A stretch of DNA of 7,173 nucleotides from Methanobacteriota archaeon (GTDB lineage Archaea > Thermoplasmatota > Poseidoniia > Poseidoniales > Thalassarchaeaceae), in contig PBUX01000021.1 of the NCBI GenBank assembly GCA_002728565.1, positions 8,575 to 15,747 of the forward strand, written 5' to 3'. The notes below the pieces were generated by a model that saw nothing but the letters and a program-made list of their open reading frames with translations, was not told the DNA's origin and ran no database searches. The translations under genes and the position numbers were made by a program. Shown here piece after piece: positions 1 to 6,644 of this stretch; the first letter of the stretch is position 1; the number at the start of each line of letters is the position of its first letter.

Positions 1-312
1 GACTTGGCGGATGAAGACAGTCCAGCCGTCTGCAAGCTGAGGGTCTATGCTGAGAAGTTCATCTATGTGATTGCTGGGTCGAAGGCTCGTCTAGTCTTAG
101 AGGACGAAAACCGAGTGACCTACGCAGGGTGCTGTGGCAGTGATGTCGTCACACTCAACATTGCGAACTTCGACTACACAGACCAAGAGAGAGTGGACGA
201 ACTACTCATCCATGAGTGTGCTCATCTCAAGGAAGGTGATCACCTGACCAGGGCGTTCTACAACGAGTGCTGTCGGTTGGGTGCGAGGTTGAGGATGTTA
301 CCAGCCCCATAG
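1..312 (+). CDS. Small Cys-rich HExxH protein, putative metallopeptidase-like; 5' end not certain
   Basis: The frame is open from the first base. A TTG at 4 would give a 102-residue protein, but any ribosome binding site for it lies outside the window, so this may be the C-terminal part of a longer protein. Numbering from that TTG, a zincin-type HExxH motif (H70-E-C-A-H74) sits in a predicted helix. It is followed by H80 in the stretch GDHLTRAFYNECCRLGARL, so H80 or E88 could be the third metal ligand. Cysteines are frequent (C10, C43, C44, C72, C89, C90). There is no signal peptide or membrane segment in the visible part, so it is probably cytoplasmic. From memory, a similar 'HExxH...DHL...Y...LGA' tail occurs at the end of some larger ATPase-like proteins; I could not check this. 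Protease activity is inferred from the motif only. The next gene is 184 bases away, so co-transcription is uncertain. Confidence 0.6.
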   Translation, partial: DLADEDSPAVCKLRVYAEKFIYVIAGSKARLVLEDENRVTYAGCCGSDVVTLNIANFDYTDQERVDELLIHECAHLKEGDHLTRAFYNECCRLGARLRMLPAP

Positions 313-404
313 GTGAAATAACGTGCTCCGTCGGGACGATATAGTTCTGAAAAGTTTGTAGACGACGTCCAAGACCGAGTGACAGAGCACTGGGGGTGAG
401 CTAT

Positions 405-419
405 GGATAGTCACTATCC
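405..419. promoter_or_regulatory. 15-base palindrome, possible operator or small hairpin
   Basis: GGATAGT (405-411) and ACTATCC (413-419) are perfect inverted repeats around a single central C412. With G420 bulged, two further pairs (T404-A421 and A403-T422) can form. The site is 77 bases before the start of the MazG-like gene and 92 bases after the HExxH gene. It has no following T-tract, so it does not look like an intrinsic terminator. The odd-centred symmetry would suit a dimeric regulator, but no promoter elements could be placed confidently beside it. Confidence 0.35.
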
Positions 420-496
420 GATGAGTATCGTACTTTGGATCAATAAAAACACAAAAAGCAGGAAAACTAGAAACATGTCCAACGGAGACCATTGTT

Positions 497-850
497 ATGA
501 CCCTTTCACCGCTCATTGATCAGATCCTTGCTTTCCGTGATGAACGAGACTGGGCTCAGTTCCATACACCCAAACACTTGGCGAACGCACTTGGAATTGA
601 GGTGGCGGAGCTTCAGGAGCTAATGCTTTGGAAGAACGACCAGGAAGTCGCTGATTTAATTGCCTCAAAAACTGGGCATGGTCAACTCAGCGATGAGATT
701 GCGGACGTCCTGGTCTACTGCCTCCTATTTTGCGAGTCAGCCGGAATCGATCCTGAAGCGGCCATTCGCATCAAACTGAAAAAAAATGCTGAGAAATATC
801 CAGTAGAAGCGGCCAAGGGAAACGCCACAAAGTATAACGACCTGAAATGA
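497..850 (+). CDS. MazG-like nucleotide pyrophosphohydrolase (dCTP pyrophosphatase-type)
   Basis: This is a 117-residue all-alpha NTP pyrophosphohydrolase of the small MazG-like type (YpjD/DCTPP1-like). The family hydrolyses (d)NTPs to NMP and pyrophosphate in the cytoplasm and acts in nucleotide-pool cleaning. Family landmarks occur in order: RDERDWAQFHTPKHLANAL (14-32); the Mg-binding EVAE (E35, E38); DEIAD (E67, D70), which completes the ExxE...ExxD metal site; and the typical tail KKNAEKYPVEAAKGNATKY (95-113). The length is full for the single-domain family. The ATG at 497 is supported by a purine-rich CGGAGA at 483-488 with 8 bases of spacing. The exact substrate (dCTP, a modified dNTP or another) cannot be read from the sequence. 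It looks like a monocistronic unit, with 184 bases upstream and 92 downstream. The family assignment is very secure. Confidence 0.95.
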   Translation: MTLSPLIDQILAFRDERDWAQFHTPKHLANALGIEVAELQELMLWKNDQEVADLIASKTGHGQLSDEIADVLVYCLLFCESAGIDPEAAIRIKLKKNAEKYPVEAAKGNATKYNDLK

Positions 851-860
851 TTTCCTGAGG

Positions 861-878
861 GAGTGTCGCTTGCCACTC
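861..878 (+). other. Small inverted repeat just after the MazG-like gene
   Basis: GAGTG (861-865) can pair with CACTC (874-878) across an 8-base loop, starting 11 bases after the stop codon. The stem is short and is not followed by a run of T, so it is at best a weak terminator or a 3' end-stabilising hairpin. Confidence 0.25.
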
Positions 879-883
879 TGTCT

Positions 884-925
884 AGGATAAACCAAACTTA
901 ACGTCCTAAAGACGGCATTTATCCT
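884..925 (+). promoter_or_regulatory. Nested inverted repeats in the leader of the lipoprotein operon
   Basis: AGGATAA (884-890) is the exact reverse complement of TTATCCT (919-925). Between them, CGTC (902-905) and GACG (911-914) form a second 4-base-pair stem with loop CTAAA. The outer arm ends 2 bases before the purine-rich ribosome binding region GGGAGAAGGGG (928-938). A transcript starting upstream of 884 could therefore fold a structured leader next to the start site of the gene at 943. It matches no riboswitch class that I recognise. Regulation is inferred only from position. Confidence 0.3.
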
Positions 926-942
926 CGGGAGAAGGGGCAGGT

Positions 943-2064
943 ATGACAAACCGGATCAGAATCCTCTGCGCATTAGCTTTCCTTTTAATCAGTGTTGCCT
1001 GCGGATCGGAAGCTCCAAAGCAAAGTTCAGAAATGGCTTCCGATGCAGTGCCAGATTGGGTGATCGACCCAACCTGGCCACCGACACTGCCGAACGACTG
1101 GATTTTGGGAGACATCAGAGGAATGTTCATCGACGATGATGATCACCTCTGGGTGGTCCATATGCCGTCGAGTCTTACTCGCCAAGAGGTTGGTGCTGAA
1201 CAAGACCCTCCGATCGCTGACTGCTGCTTCACAGCACCCCCCGTCCTGGAATTAGATCCGGAAGGCAACGTACTTCAAGCCTGGGGAGGGCCTGGCGAAG
1301 GCTATACCTGGTTCGACCAGGAGCATGGCATCTACGTCGATCACAATGATTTTATTTGGCTGGGAACAAGCAATGGTAACCACATAATGAAATTCACCAA
1401 AGACGGAAACCATGTGCTTACGATTGGAACGCCCGGAGAGAACAAAGGTAGCAATGATCCTGGCAGCCTTGGTGGACCCGCAAATTTCTTCGTGGAACCC
1501 AGCACAAACGAAATTTTTGTCGCAGACGGATACCGTAACAAACGAGTAGTAGTATTTGACGCCGCTACTGGTGAATACCGCCGACACTGGGGAGCATACG
1601 GACAAACTCCTGATGACAGCTACACTTATGAGTATCCCGTGGATTTGGAAAATCCTCCACAACACTATTCAACCGTCCACGGCATCATAGGAAGCGATGA
1701 TGGCCTGGTCTACGTCGCCGATCGCCGCGGCAACCGAGTACAAGCTTTCACACAGGACGGGGAATACCTGATGGAACGTTTCGTACTTCCCGAAACAGGT
1801 GGATCGGGTACTGGTTTTAGTTTGGGGCTGTCACGCGATCCTGAGCAACGAATCCTTTACCTGATAGATGGCACGAATCAGCGCGTTTGGATGCTGAATC
1901 GTGATGACTTAGAAATCCTAGGCAGGTTCGGCAGACCTGGACGTCAGGCCGGCGAATTCATCCGTGCACACATGGTGGTGCTGGACTCGCGCGGATATCT
2001 CTATACTGGTGAAGCTGGAAATGGAAGAAGGATGCAGCGCTTTATCAGGAACGAAGGTTCATGA
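943..2064 (+). CDS. NHL-repeat / six-bladed beta-propeller lipoprotein
   Basis: This 373-residue secreted protein has a lipoprotein signal peptide: a short basic start (MTNRIR), a hydrophobic core, and S-V-A-C20-G as the lipobox. The serine at -3 is slightly atypical. The mature protein is built of repeated NHL-like strands with the usual 'G..vd..d.iwv.d..n.ri..f...G' pattern. Units lie near 57-76, 128-155, 179-210, 243-273, 295-322 and 342-368, consistent with six blades. A vicinal Cys pair (C94-C95) lies in an insert after the first blade. The start at 943 follows a strong purine-rich site at 928-938. The stop overlaps the next start as ATGA, so it heads a three-gene operon with two thiol-redox proteins. 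NHL propellers usually bind ligands or proteins, and some resemble peptidyl-hydroxyglycine lyases. No catalytic role can be assigned here. It probably sits on a membrane facing the periplasm. Confidence 0.85.
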   Translation: MTNRIRILCALAFLLISVACGSEAPKQSSEMASDAVPDWVIDPTWPPTLPNDWILGDIRGMFIDDDDHLWVVHMPSSLTRQEVGAEQDPPIADCCFTAPPVLELDPEGNVLQAWGGPGEGYTWFDQEHGIYVDHNDFIWLGTSNGNHIMKFTKDGNHVLTIGTPGENKGSNDPGSLGGPANFFVEPSTNEIFVADGYRNKRVVVFDAATGEYRRHWGAYGQTPDDSYTYEYPVDLENPPQHYSTVHGIIGSDDGLVYVADRRGNRVQAFTQDGEYLMERFVLPETGGSGTGFSLGLSRDPEQRILYLIDGTNQRVWMLNRDDLEILGRFGRPGRQAGEFIRAHMVVLDSRGYLYTGEAGNGRRMQRFIRNEGS

Positions 2065-2585
2065 ATTTTTTTGGACAAAGATTGCCGATGTTAGCATGCC
2101 TACTCCTTATGTCAGTGTTGGCATCCACCAGTACGTCTGCTAGCGCCCAGTTCCGTCAACCCAGCGCCCAGTTGACCACTACAGTTGTGGAAGAAATTTT
2201 TAGAGCTGGAGACACCGCGACACTTAAACTTGAAGTCCAACTTCCGGAAGACATCCATGTACAATCGGATAAGCCACGGGACCCCTACGTTATTCCAACG
2301 CTTCTGACCCTAGCGCTTCCAGATGGGTTGACCATGGGAGGAATCACCTACCCAGAATCTACAGATTTCCAGTTGGTTGGCTGGGAAGAGCCTCTTCTGG
2401 TTTTCGAACATGAATTTACAATAGAGGTGCTACTCAACCTCGACGTAAGCCTTCCAACTGGCGAAATCGTGATCCCTGGAAGCTTTTTATACCAGGCATG
2501 TGACGATCAAGTCTGTTTTGCACCTGCAACAGAAGCAATCGAATGGTCTATTCGAACTGAATCTCCGACAACGACCCCTCTATAG
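2061..2585 (+). CDS. Stand-alone DsbD N-terminal (alpha) domain, periplasmic thiol-disulfide interchange protein
   Basis: This 174-residue exported protein has a signal peptide at 1-29 (hydrophobic LACLLLMSVLA, probable cleavage A27-S-A29|Q30). The rest matches the immunoglobulin-like DsbD-alpha domain: a strand-rich body with 'HVQSDKP' (66-72), ending in the hallmark LYQACDDQVCFAP with redox cysteines C147 and C152 in a C-x4-C arrangement. In full DsbD this domain takes electrons from the membrane domain and passes them to periplasmic substrates. Here the protein ends about 20 residues after the second Cys, so the transmembrane and C-terminal thioredoxin domains are absent. The start overlaps the previous stop by 4 bases, and AGGA (2047-2050) and GAAGG (2053-2057) precede it. 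The TlpA-like protein 9 bases downstream is the obvious candidate partner. The membrane electron donor (CcdA or DsbD-beta type) would have to be encoded elsewhere. Confidence 0.85.
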   Translation: MNFFGQRLPMLACLLLMSVLASTSTSASAQFRQPSAQLTTTVVEEIFRAGDTATLKLEVQLPEDIHVQSDKPRDPYVIPTLLTLALPDGLTMGGITYPESTDFQLVGWEEPLLVFEHEFTIEVLLNLDVSLPTGEIVIPGSFLYQACDDQVCFAPATEAIEWSIRTESPTTTPL

Positions 2586-2594
2586 GAAAGCACA

Positions 2595-3542
2595 ATGATA
2601 AACTCCCGTTTTTTGATCACATCAACAATGTTGATTTGTCTGCTTTCGCCCCTAGGCTTAGCTGGTCAATCCTCCAACCTAGTGTCAGAAATGAGTGATC
2701 TGGCCTGGGCTGAAGAAGTGGACAAAGCCAGGGATTTACTAGAGTCCAAAAGAGTTGAATATCCAGAACCATCAGCGGAGTGGCTGGCCGCGGTCTCATG
2801 GATGGCAAGGGGAGCCAGCTTTGCTGAACGCTGGGACGTGGCAGAAAAATATGGGAGTGAGGCTTATTCTGGTAGCATCGAATTGATTGAGGAACGACCG
2901 CTCGACGCTGACCGCTTTCTTGCCACCGCACTAGGAGCAGGCATCGAAGTACTCGGACGTACCTACGACGCGCAGGGAGATCGTGCACGAGCTATTAATT
3001 TCTTAAGTACAGCACGAAGAGATTTTGCGGGTACATCAATTGAAACTCGAATACAGAAGAACTTTCTATTGCTTAGCTTGGAGGGCCAACCGCTTCCTGA
3101 CCTCGCAGCTGATAGTTACATGGGCCCTCAACAACCCACAGCAGAAGACTTCAAGGGAAATGTCGCTCTTTTCTTTTTTTGGGCACACTGGTGTCCAGAT
3201 TGCAAACGACAGGAACCTATCCTAGCAGCATTACACGAAGAGTACGGTGACCGCGGCTTGACCATCGTAGGACCTACTCAGCTCTACGGCTTTACTTCTC
3301 GAGGGCAAACAGCAACTCCAGAGGAGGAATTGGCCTATCTCATCGGGGAATATAGTGACCAATTTCCAGTCCCTTCCTGGATGGGGGTGCCGATCAGTAA
3401 GGATAATTTCCTAAACTTCGGCGTTAGTACGACCCCGACACTCATCCTGGTCGATCGCGAAGGTATCGTTCAGCGTTACAACCCAGGCACATTGAGCCAT
3501 GACGAACTGAAAGCACTTATCGAGCCTTTACTATTGCAATAA
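2595..3542 (+). CDS. TlpA/ResA-like periplasmic thioredoxin with N-terminal helical domain
   Basis: This 315-residue protein has a signal peptide at about 1-23 (hydrophobic TMLICLLSPLGLA). Residues about 30-160 are helical, with repeated A/W/L spacing resembling TPR-like or superhelical repeats. Residues about 163-315 form a TlpA-family thioredoxin fold: entry segment GQPLPDL, FKGNVALFFFWAHW before the active site, C200-P-D-C203, then the cis-proline loop S-T-T-P281 and strand TLILVDREG. TlpA/ResA proteins are periplasmic disulfide reductases that serve cytochrome c maturation or particular protein substrates. The CPDC active site and upstream DsbD-alpha suggest a reductant role here. The ATG at 2595 is preceded by AGGAAAG (2584-2590), which overlaps the stop of the previous gene. 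This is the last gene of the 943-3542 operon, and no clear T-tracted terminator follows. The fold is certain; the substrate is unknown. Confidence 0.9.
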   Translation: MINSRFLITSTMLICLLSPLGLAGQSSNLVSEMSDLAWAEEVDKARDLLESKRVEYPEPSAEWLAAVSWMARGASFAERWDVAEKYGSEAYSGSIELIEERPLDADRFLATALGAGIEVLGRTYDAQGDRARAINFLSTARRDFAGTSIETRIQKNFLLLSLEGQPLPDLAADSYMGPQQPTAEDFKGNVALFFFWAHWCPDCKRQEPILAALHEEYGDRGLTIVGPTQLYGFTSRGQTATPEEELAYLIGEYSDQFPVPSWMGVPISKDNFLNFGVSTTPTLILVDREGIVQRYNPGTLSHDELKALIEPLLLQ

Positions 3543-3615
3543 GTGCCGAATCCAGCCGTCCGGAGGAAGGATTTAATAGAGGTTGTGCTTGCGGACTGTC
3601 CCTAACATACCGCAA

Positions 3616-3639
3616 GATGAGGGAATGCCTATCCCCATC
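3616..3639 (+). other. Imperfect hairpin upstream of the AddB-like gene
   Basis: GATG (3616-3619) pairs with CATC (3636-3639), and GGGA (3621-3624) with TCCC (3632-3635). The stem has 8 pairs with one bulged A3620 and a 7-base loop, ATGCCTA. It lies 73 bases after the TlpA-like stop and 20 bases before the AddB-like start. No T-run follows, so intrinsic termination is doubtful. It could instead be a leader structure. Confidence 0.3.
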
Positions 3640-3659
3640 CAGTAATGTAAAGTTCGCCG

Positions 3660-6644
3660 ATGCCTATAACTCTAGTAAGATCTGAAAATACGCACTCCCT
3701 TTGGAACCACTGCAGAAATAATTTCCTAGATGAAATCGGAAGTGAAACGGGACCAGGCAGCTATCCTTCCTTTCTGTGGATCACAAACCGAAACCTCAGA
3801 GATTCATTTTTAGAATATGCCCATGCCAAAGGGCTGAAAGGATGGCTGGGACCACCTTTCAAAACTTGGAGCGAGCTCCCAGAATCCTTTGGGATAAGAG
3901 AAAGAACCATTGGCCTCTTAACTCGCCAACTGTTGATCGGTCAATTAGCGAGAGAAGTTGCTGAAAAAATTGGTTTTGACTCATTCAATAGAGAAACAAG
4001 CAACGTATTACCTGGCCAAATGATAGATCGACTCTTAGCCGATTTTCTGCCCGAAGGATTAACCCCTGAAACTCTAGAAGAATCTCTCGCTAGCCTTCCG
4101 AGTGACGACTTTGGATTAAAGCGAAACCAATGGATTGTAGAAACGTACCGAAGATACCTACTCGAATTAGAACATCGCGGAGTAAGAGATATACGCTCTC
4201 TCAATAGCTTGCTGGCAACAAAGATCGATTCAGGAGAATTACCAAATGCTATCAGCAACGCCAAAATTCTGCATATCTACGGCCTAGCAACAGTAAAAAA
4301 CAGGAAACGACTGCTTACATCTCTTTCCCAGCAGGAAAACGTCGAAACAATAATCTATTTACCGAAAGAAGAGGAAATGTCCGAATGGGACAATTGGGCA
4401 ACCCAAACTCAATTCATCACTGATTCAAATCCCATTGTACCAGAAATACAATCGGCTAGTGACAGTTCCACAGAAGCACAATGGGTTACTACAAGAATCA
4501 AAAAGCTCTTAGTGACCAAGGAAGTCGATCTTCACGAAATTGCGGTTATATCAAGATCACCAGAGAAAGATTCTTCGCATATCTCGGCAGAACTTCAAAC
4601 ATCAGGAGTGCCAATAACTCTGCGAACACAAGTTCCCATGCTGGAATGTGGGGTGATCTCAGCCTTTCGAGACATCTATAGTGCCTCTTCCAAAGGCTGG
4701 ACATACAAGGAACTGAAGAAGGTTCTGAAGAATCCTTATATAACAACGGGGATAAACCCGGATATAGTCGATCGTCTGCCGATGAAACAAGGTTTCGTTG
4801 GATTGGCGGAATGGGAAAAAGAAATCCAAAACCACAAGTCGCTACCGTCTGAAAAGGGTCTTGTCGAAAACTTTATGAATTTCACTGATCTCATGGAACC
4901 TTTCAGCAAATCTCATTCTCTTGCTTCCTGGATAAAACTCAGCCTGAAAACACTTCAATCCGATCCATTCGAGCTAAAACTCAGGGCCTCAGAGGAAATT
5001 GGCGACAACTGGAGCATAGTGAGGACCGACCAGAGGGCCCTTGTCCAATTGGAGAGCATATTTAGGGAGTGGTTAGAATTGGCGGATTCAACAAAAAAAG
5101 TTCAGCCAAGCGAGTGGAACGCTCTTGTTTATCAGGTTTTGAATGCTCAATACCTGTCTCTGGAAACTCCCTTGAAAAAAGGCGTCCAGATCCTAGGCGC
5201 TACAGAAGCTATTCTCTCGAACTTCAGGTACACATTTATCATAAACGCCAACCATGACATTTTCCCTAAAGCGTTTCGTTCTTCAGGTATCTTCTCAAAT
5301 CAAGAGCGGAATCGCCTAGCCAAGCTTGGTATACCCATCCCCAACCACTCGAGTGAACAGCGCCACGAACGCAGCATCTGGAGAGCTGTAGCTCAACAAC
5401 CTGAAGTCACCATCTCGTATCGAACATCGAGTTCTGACGAAGAAATATCTGAACCCTCGGTGATGGTGCCCCAACACATCTGCTCACCTATAACCAAAAA
5501 CACATTACAAATTGAAACTAACAAAGAAGCCCTGCTGATTAGCAACGCAAAAACAATAGTAAGTAGCAGAAATGATAAATCTCTACTCCCAGTAAAAACA
5601 CCGGACCCCCAAATCCTCAAGCACGCCATCATCGCTGCTCATGCTGAATCCAATCGTCCAGGAACTAAAATCGGAAAAGAAGACTCTCCTTGGCTACAAT
5701 CTAATCCCTGGAATGGTGAAATAGGTGATGTACTGGTGAAGGATTACCTCAGTAAATGCTTCAGAGAAGATCATGTTTGGACAGCAGGTGACCTAGAAAA
5801 ATACAGCACCCTGCCATTCAATTTCTGGATGACTAAAGTCCTAAAGATAGAAAAAAGCGGCAAGATTGAAGAGGAAACTAGCCCACTTATCTCAGGGAGT
5901 CTCGCCCATAAAATTTTAGAGCGCTTCTATCGTGCCCTCAAAGAACATCTCCCGACAACACTGGGAGGTGAGAGCTTGGAACAGCTAAACAATATCGTAG
6001 ATGAAGTAATCGAAGAGCACGAAAATAGCGGTAAGTGGTTAGGTGAATGGGTCCTCTGGAAACAGGAATGCGAAAAAATCAGATCAGAGATACAAAATTA
6101 TTTGACCTTTGAACTCCCTTACTTAAATGAACAAGGCCATAGTCCTTTCCTGCTGGAGTATAAGTTTGGTTTTGAAGAACCCGTTACGATCTCTGGCAAG
6201 AATATGAGCGACCAGGAGCAATCTCTAAAAATAAGAGGCATAATTGACAGAGTGGACCTGGTAAAAGACGGAGAGGACACATACTCCATATTGGACTACA
6301 AAAGAACTGCGACACCAACTACAGGTGGATACATTGATGGAAGCGTCCTACAGGCACCCATTTACCTTCTAGCCCTTCAGCAACAAGGATATAAAATCGA
6401 CGCCGCCAGGTATCGATCGATAAGAAATCCCGAAAAAGCAAAGCAAGCCGCATTAATAAAAGCAGATAGCGAAAAGCTTTACGCAGTTTTAAAGATTGCC
6501 TTCAGCATACCAGAACGGATAATGCAGGGTAAATTTGAGCCTGTAATCTCTCTTAAAACGGGTTCATGGAGAACATCAGATCCGGGCCTTGAAGTGAGCA
6601 GGAGCCTCGCCACAATACCATCAGGAAACCGTTTCAGTGAGTAA
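3660..6644 (+). CDS. AddB-like PD-(D/E)XK nuclease with inactive helicase scaffold
   Basis: This 994-residue cytoplasmic protein is the presumed nuclease/scaffold subunit of an AddAB-type double-strand-break repair complex. The first 600 residues resemble the AddB helicase-like body: 'LHIYGLATVKNRKRLL' (204-219), 'EIAVISRS...GVPITLRTQVPML' (293-328) and 'GVQILGATEAILSNF' through 'NHDIFPKAFR' (508-540). The N-terminus has no Walker A motif, so ATPase activity is not expected. The C-terminal RecB-family nuclease is intact: G746-S-L-A-H750, E833, G860-I-I-D863-R-V-D866, D879-Y-K881 and Q898-A-P-I-Y902. The four Fe-S cysteines of Bacillus AddB are missing: the usual Cys before PF is L718, and no Cys follows C804. 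The ATG at 3660 is the first possible start after an in-frame TAA at 3648 and has no clear ribosome binding site. The helicase gene overlaps its end by 8 bases, as expected for an addB-addA order. Confidence 0.88.
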   Translation: MPITLVRSENTHSLWNHCRNNFLDEIGSETGPGSYPSFLWITNRNLRDSFLEYAHAKGLKGWLGPPFKTWSELPESFGIRERTIGLLTRQLLIGQLAREVAEKIGFDSFNRETSNVLPGQMIDRLLADFLPEGLTPETLEESLASLPSDDFGLKRNQWIVETYRRYLLELEHRGVRDIRSLNSLLATKIDSGELPNAISNAKILHIYGLATVKNRKRLLTSLSQQENVETIIYLPKEEEMSEWDNWATQTQFITDSNPIVPEIQSASDSSTEAQWVTTRIKKLLVTKEVDLHEIAVISRSPEKDSSHISAELQTSGVPITLRTQVPMLECGVISAFRDIYSASSKGWTYKELKKVLKNPYITTGINPDIVDRLPMKQGFVGLAEWEKEIQNHKSLPSEKGLVENFMNFTDLMEPFSKSHSLASWIKLSLKTLQSDPFELKLRASEEIGDNWSIVRTDQRALVQLESIFREWLELADSTKKVQPSEWNALVYQVLNAQYLSLETPLKKGVQILGATEAILSNFRYTFIINANHDIFPKAFRSSGIFSNQERNRLAKLGIPIPNHSSEQRHERSIWRAVAQQPEVTISYRTSSSDEEISEPSVMVPQHICSPITKNTLQIETNKEALLISNAKTIVSSRNDKSLLPVKTPDPQILKHAIIAAHAESNRPGTKIGKEDSPWLQSNPWNGEIGDVLVKDYLSKCFREDHVWTAGDLEKYSTLPFNFWMTKVLKIEKSGKIEEETSPLISGSLAHKILERFYRALKEHLPTTLGGESLEQLNNIVDEVIEEHENSGKWLGEWVLWKQECEKIRSEIQNYLTFELPYLNEQGHSPFLLEYKFGFEEPVTISGKNMSDQEQSLKIRGIIDRVDLVKDGEDTYSILDYKRTATPTTGGYIDGSVLQAPIYLLALQQQGYKIDAARYRSIRNPEKAKQAALIKADSEKLYAVLKIAFSIPERIMQGKFEPVISLKTGSWRTSDPGLEVSRSLATIPSGNRFSE

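Noticed and set aside
870..898. TTGCCA as a -35 promoter box for the lipoprotein operon
   Set aside because: At 16-18 bases of spacing there is no acceptable -10 hexamer (CAAACT or similar only).
1252..1665. Minus-strand open frame of 137 codons
   Set aside because: It lies wholly inside the propeller lipoprotein gene. Its translation has no recognisable domain, and the + strand gene has clear repeats.
2617..2988. Minus-strand open frame of 123 codons
   Set aside because: It is a shadow of the TlpA-like gene; the translation is rich in Arg, Pro, Ser and Leu, without motifs.
3549..3573. AATCC/GGATT inverted repeat as terminator of the redox operon
   Set aside because: It has only five pairs around a 15-base loop and no following T-run.
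3583..3608. TTGTGC...TAACAT as a promoter for the AddB-like gene
   Set aside because: The spacer is only 14 bases and both boxes are weak.
6535..6644. Frameshift hiding a C-terminal cysteine cluster of the AddB-like protein
   Set aside because: I translated the other two frames over about 6550-6600. Both reach stops quickly and neither shows a CxxC, so the cluster seems truly absent.
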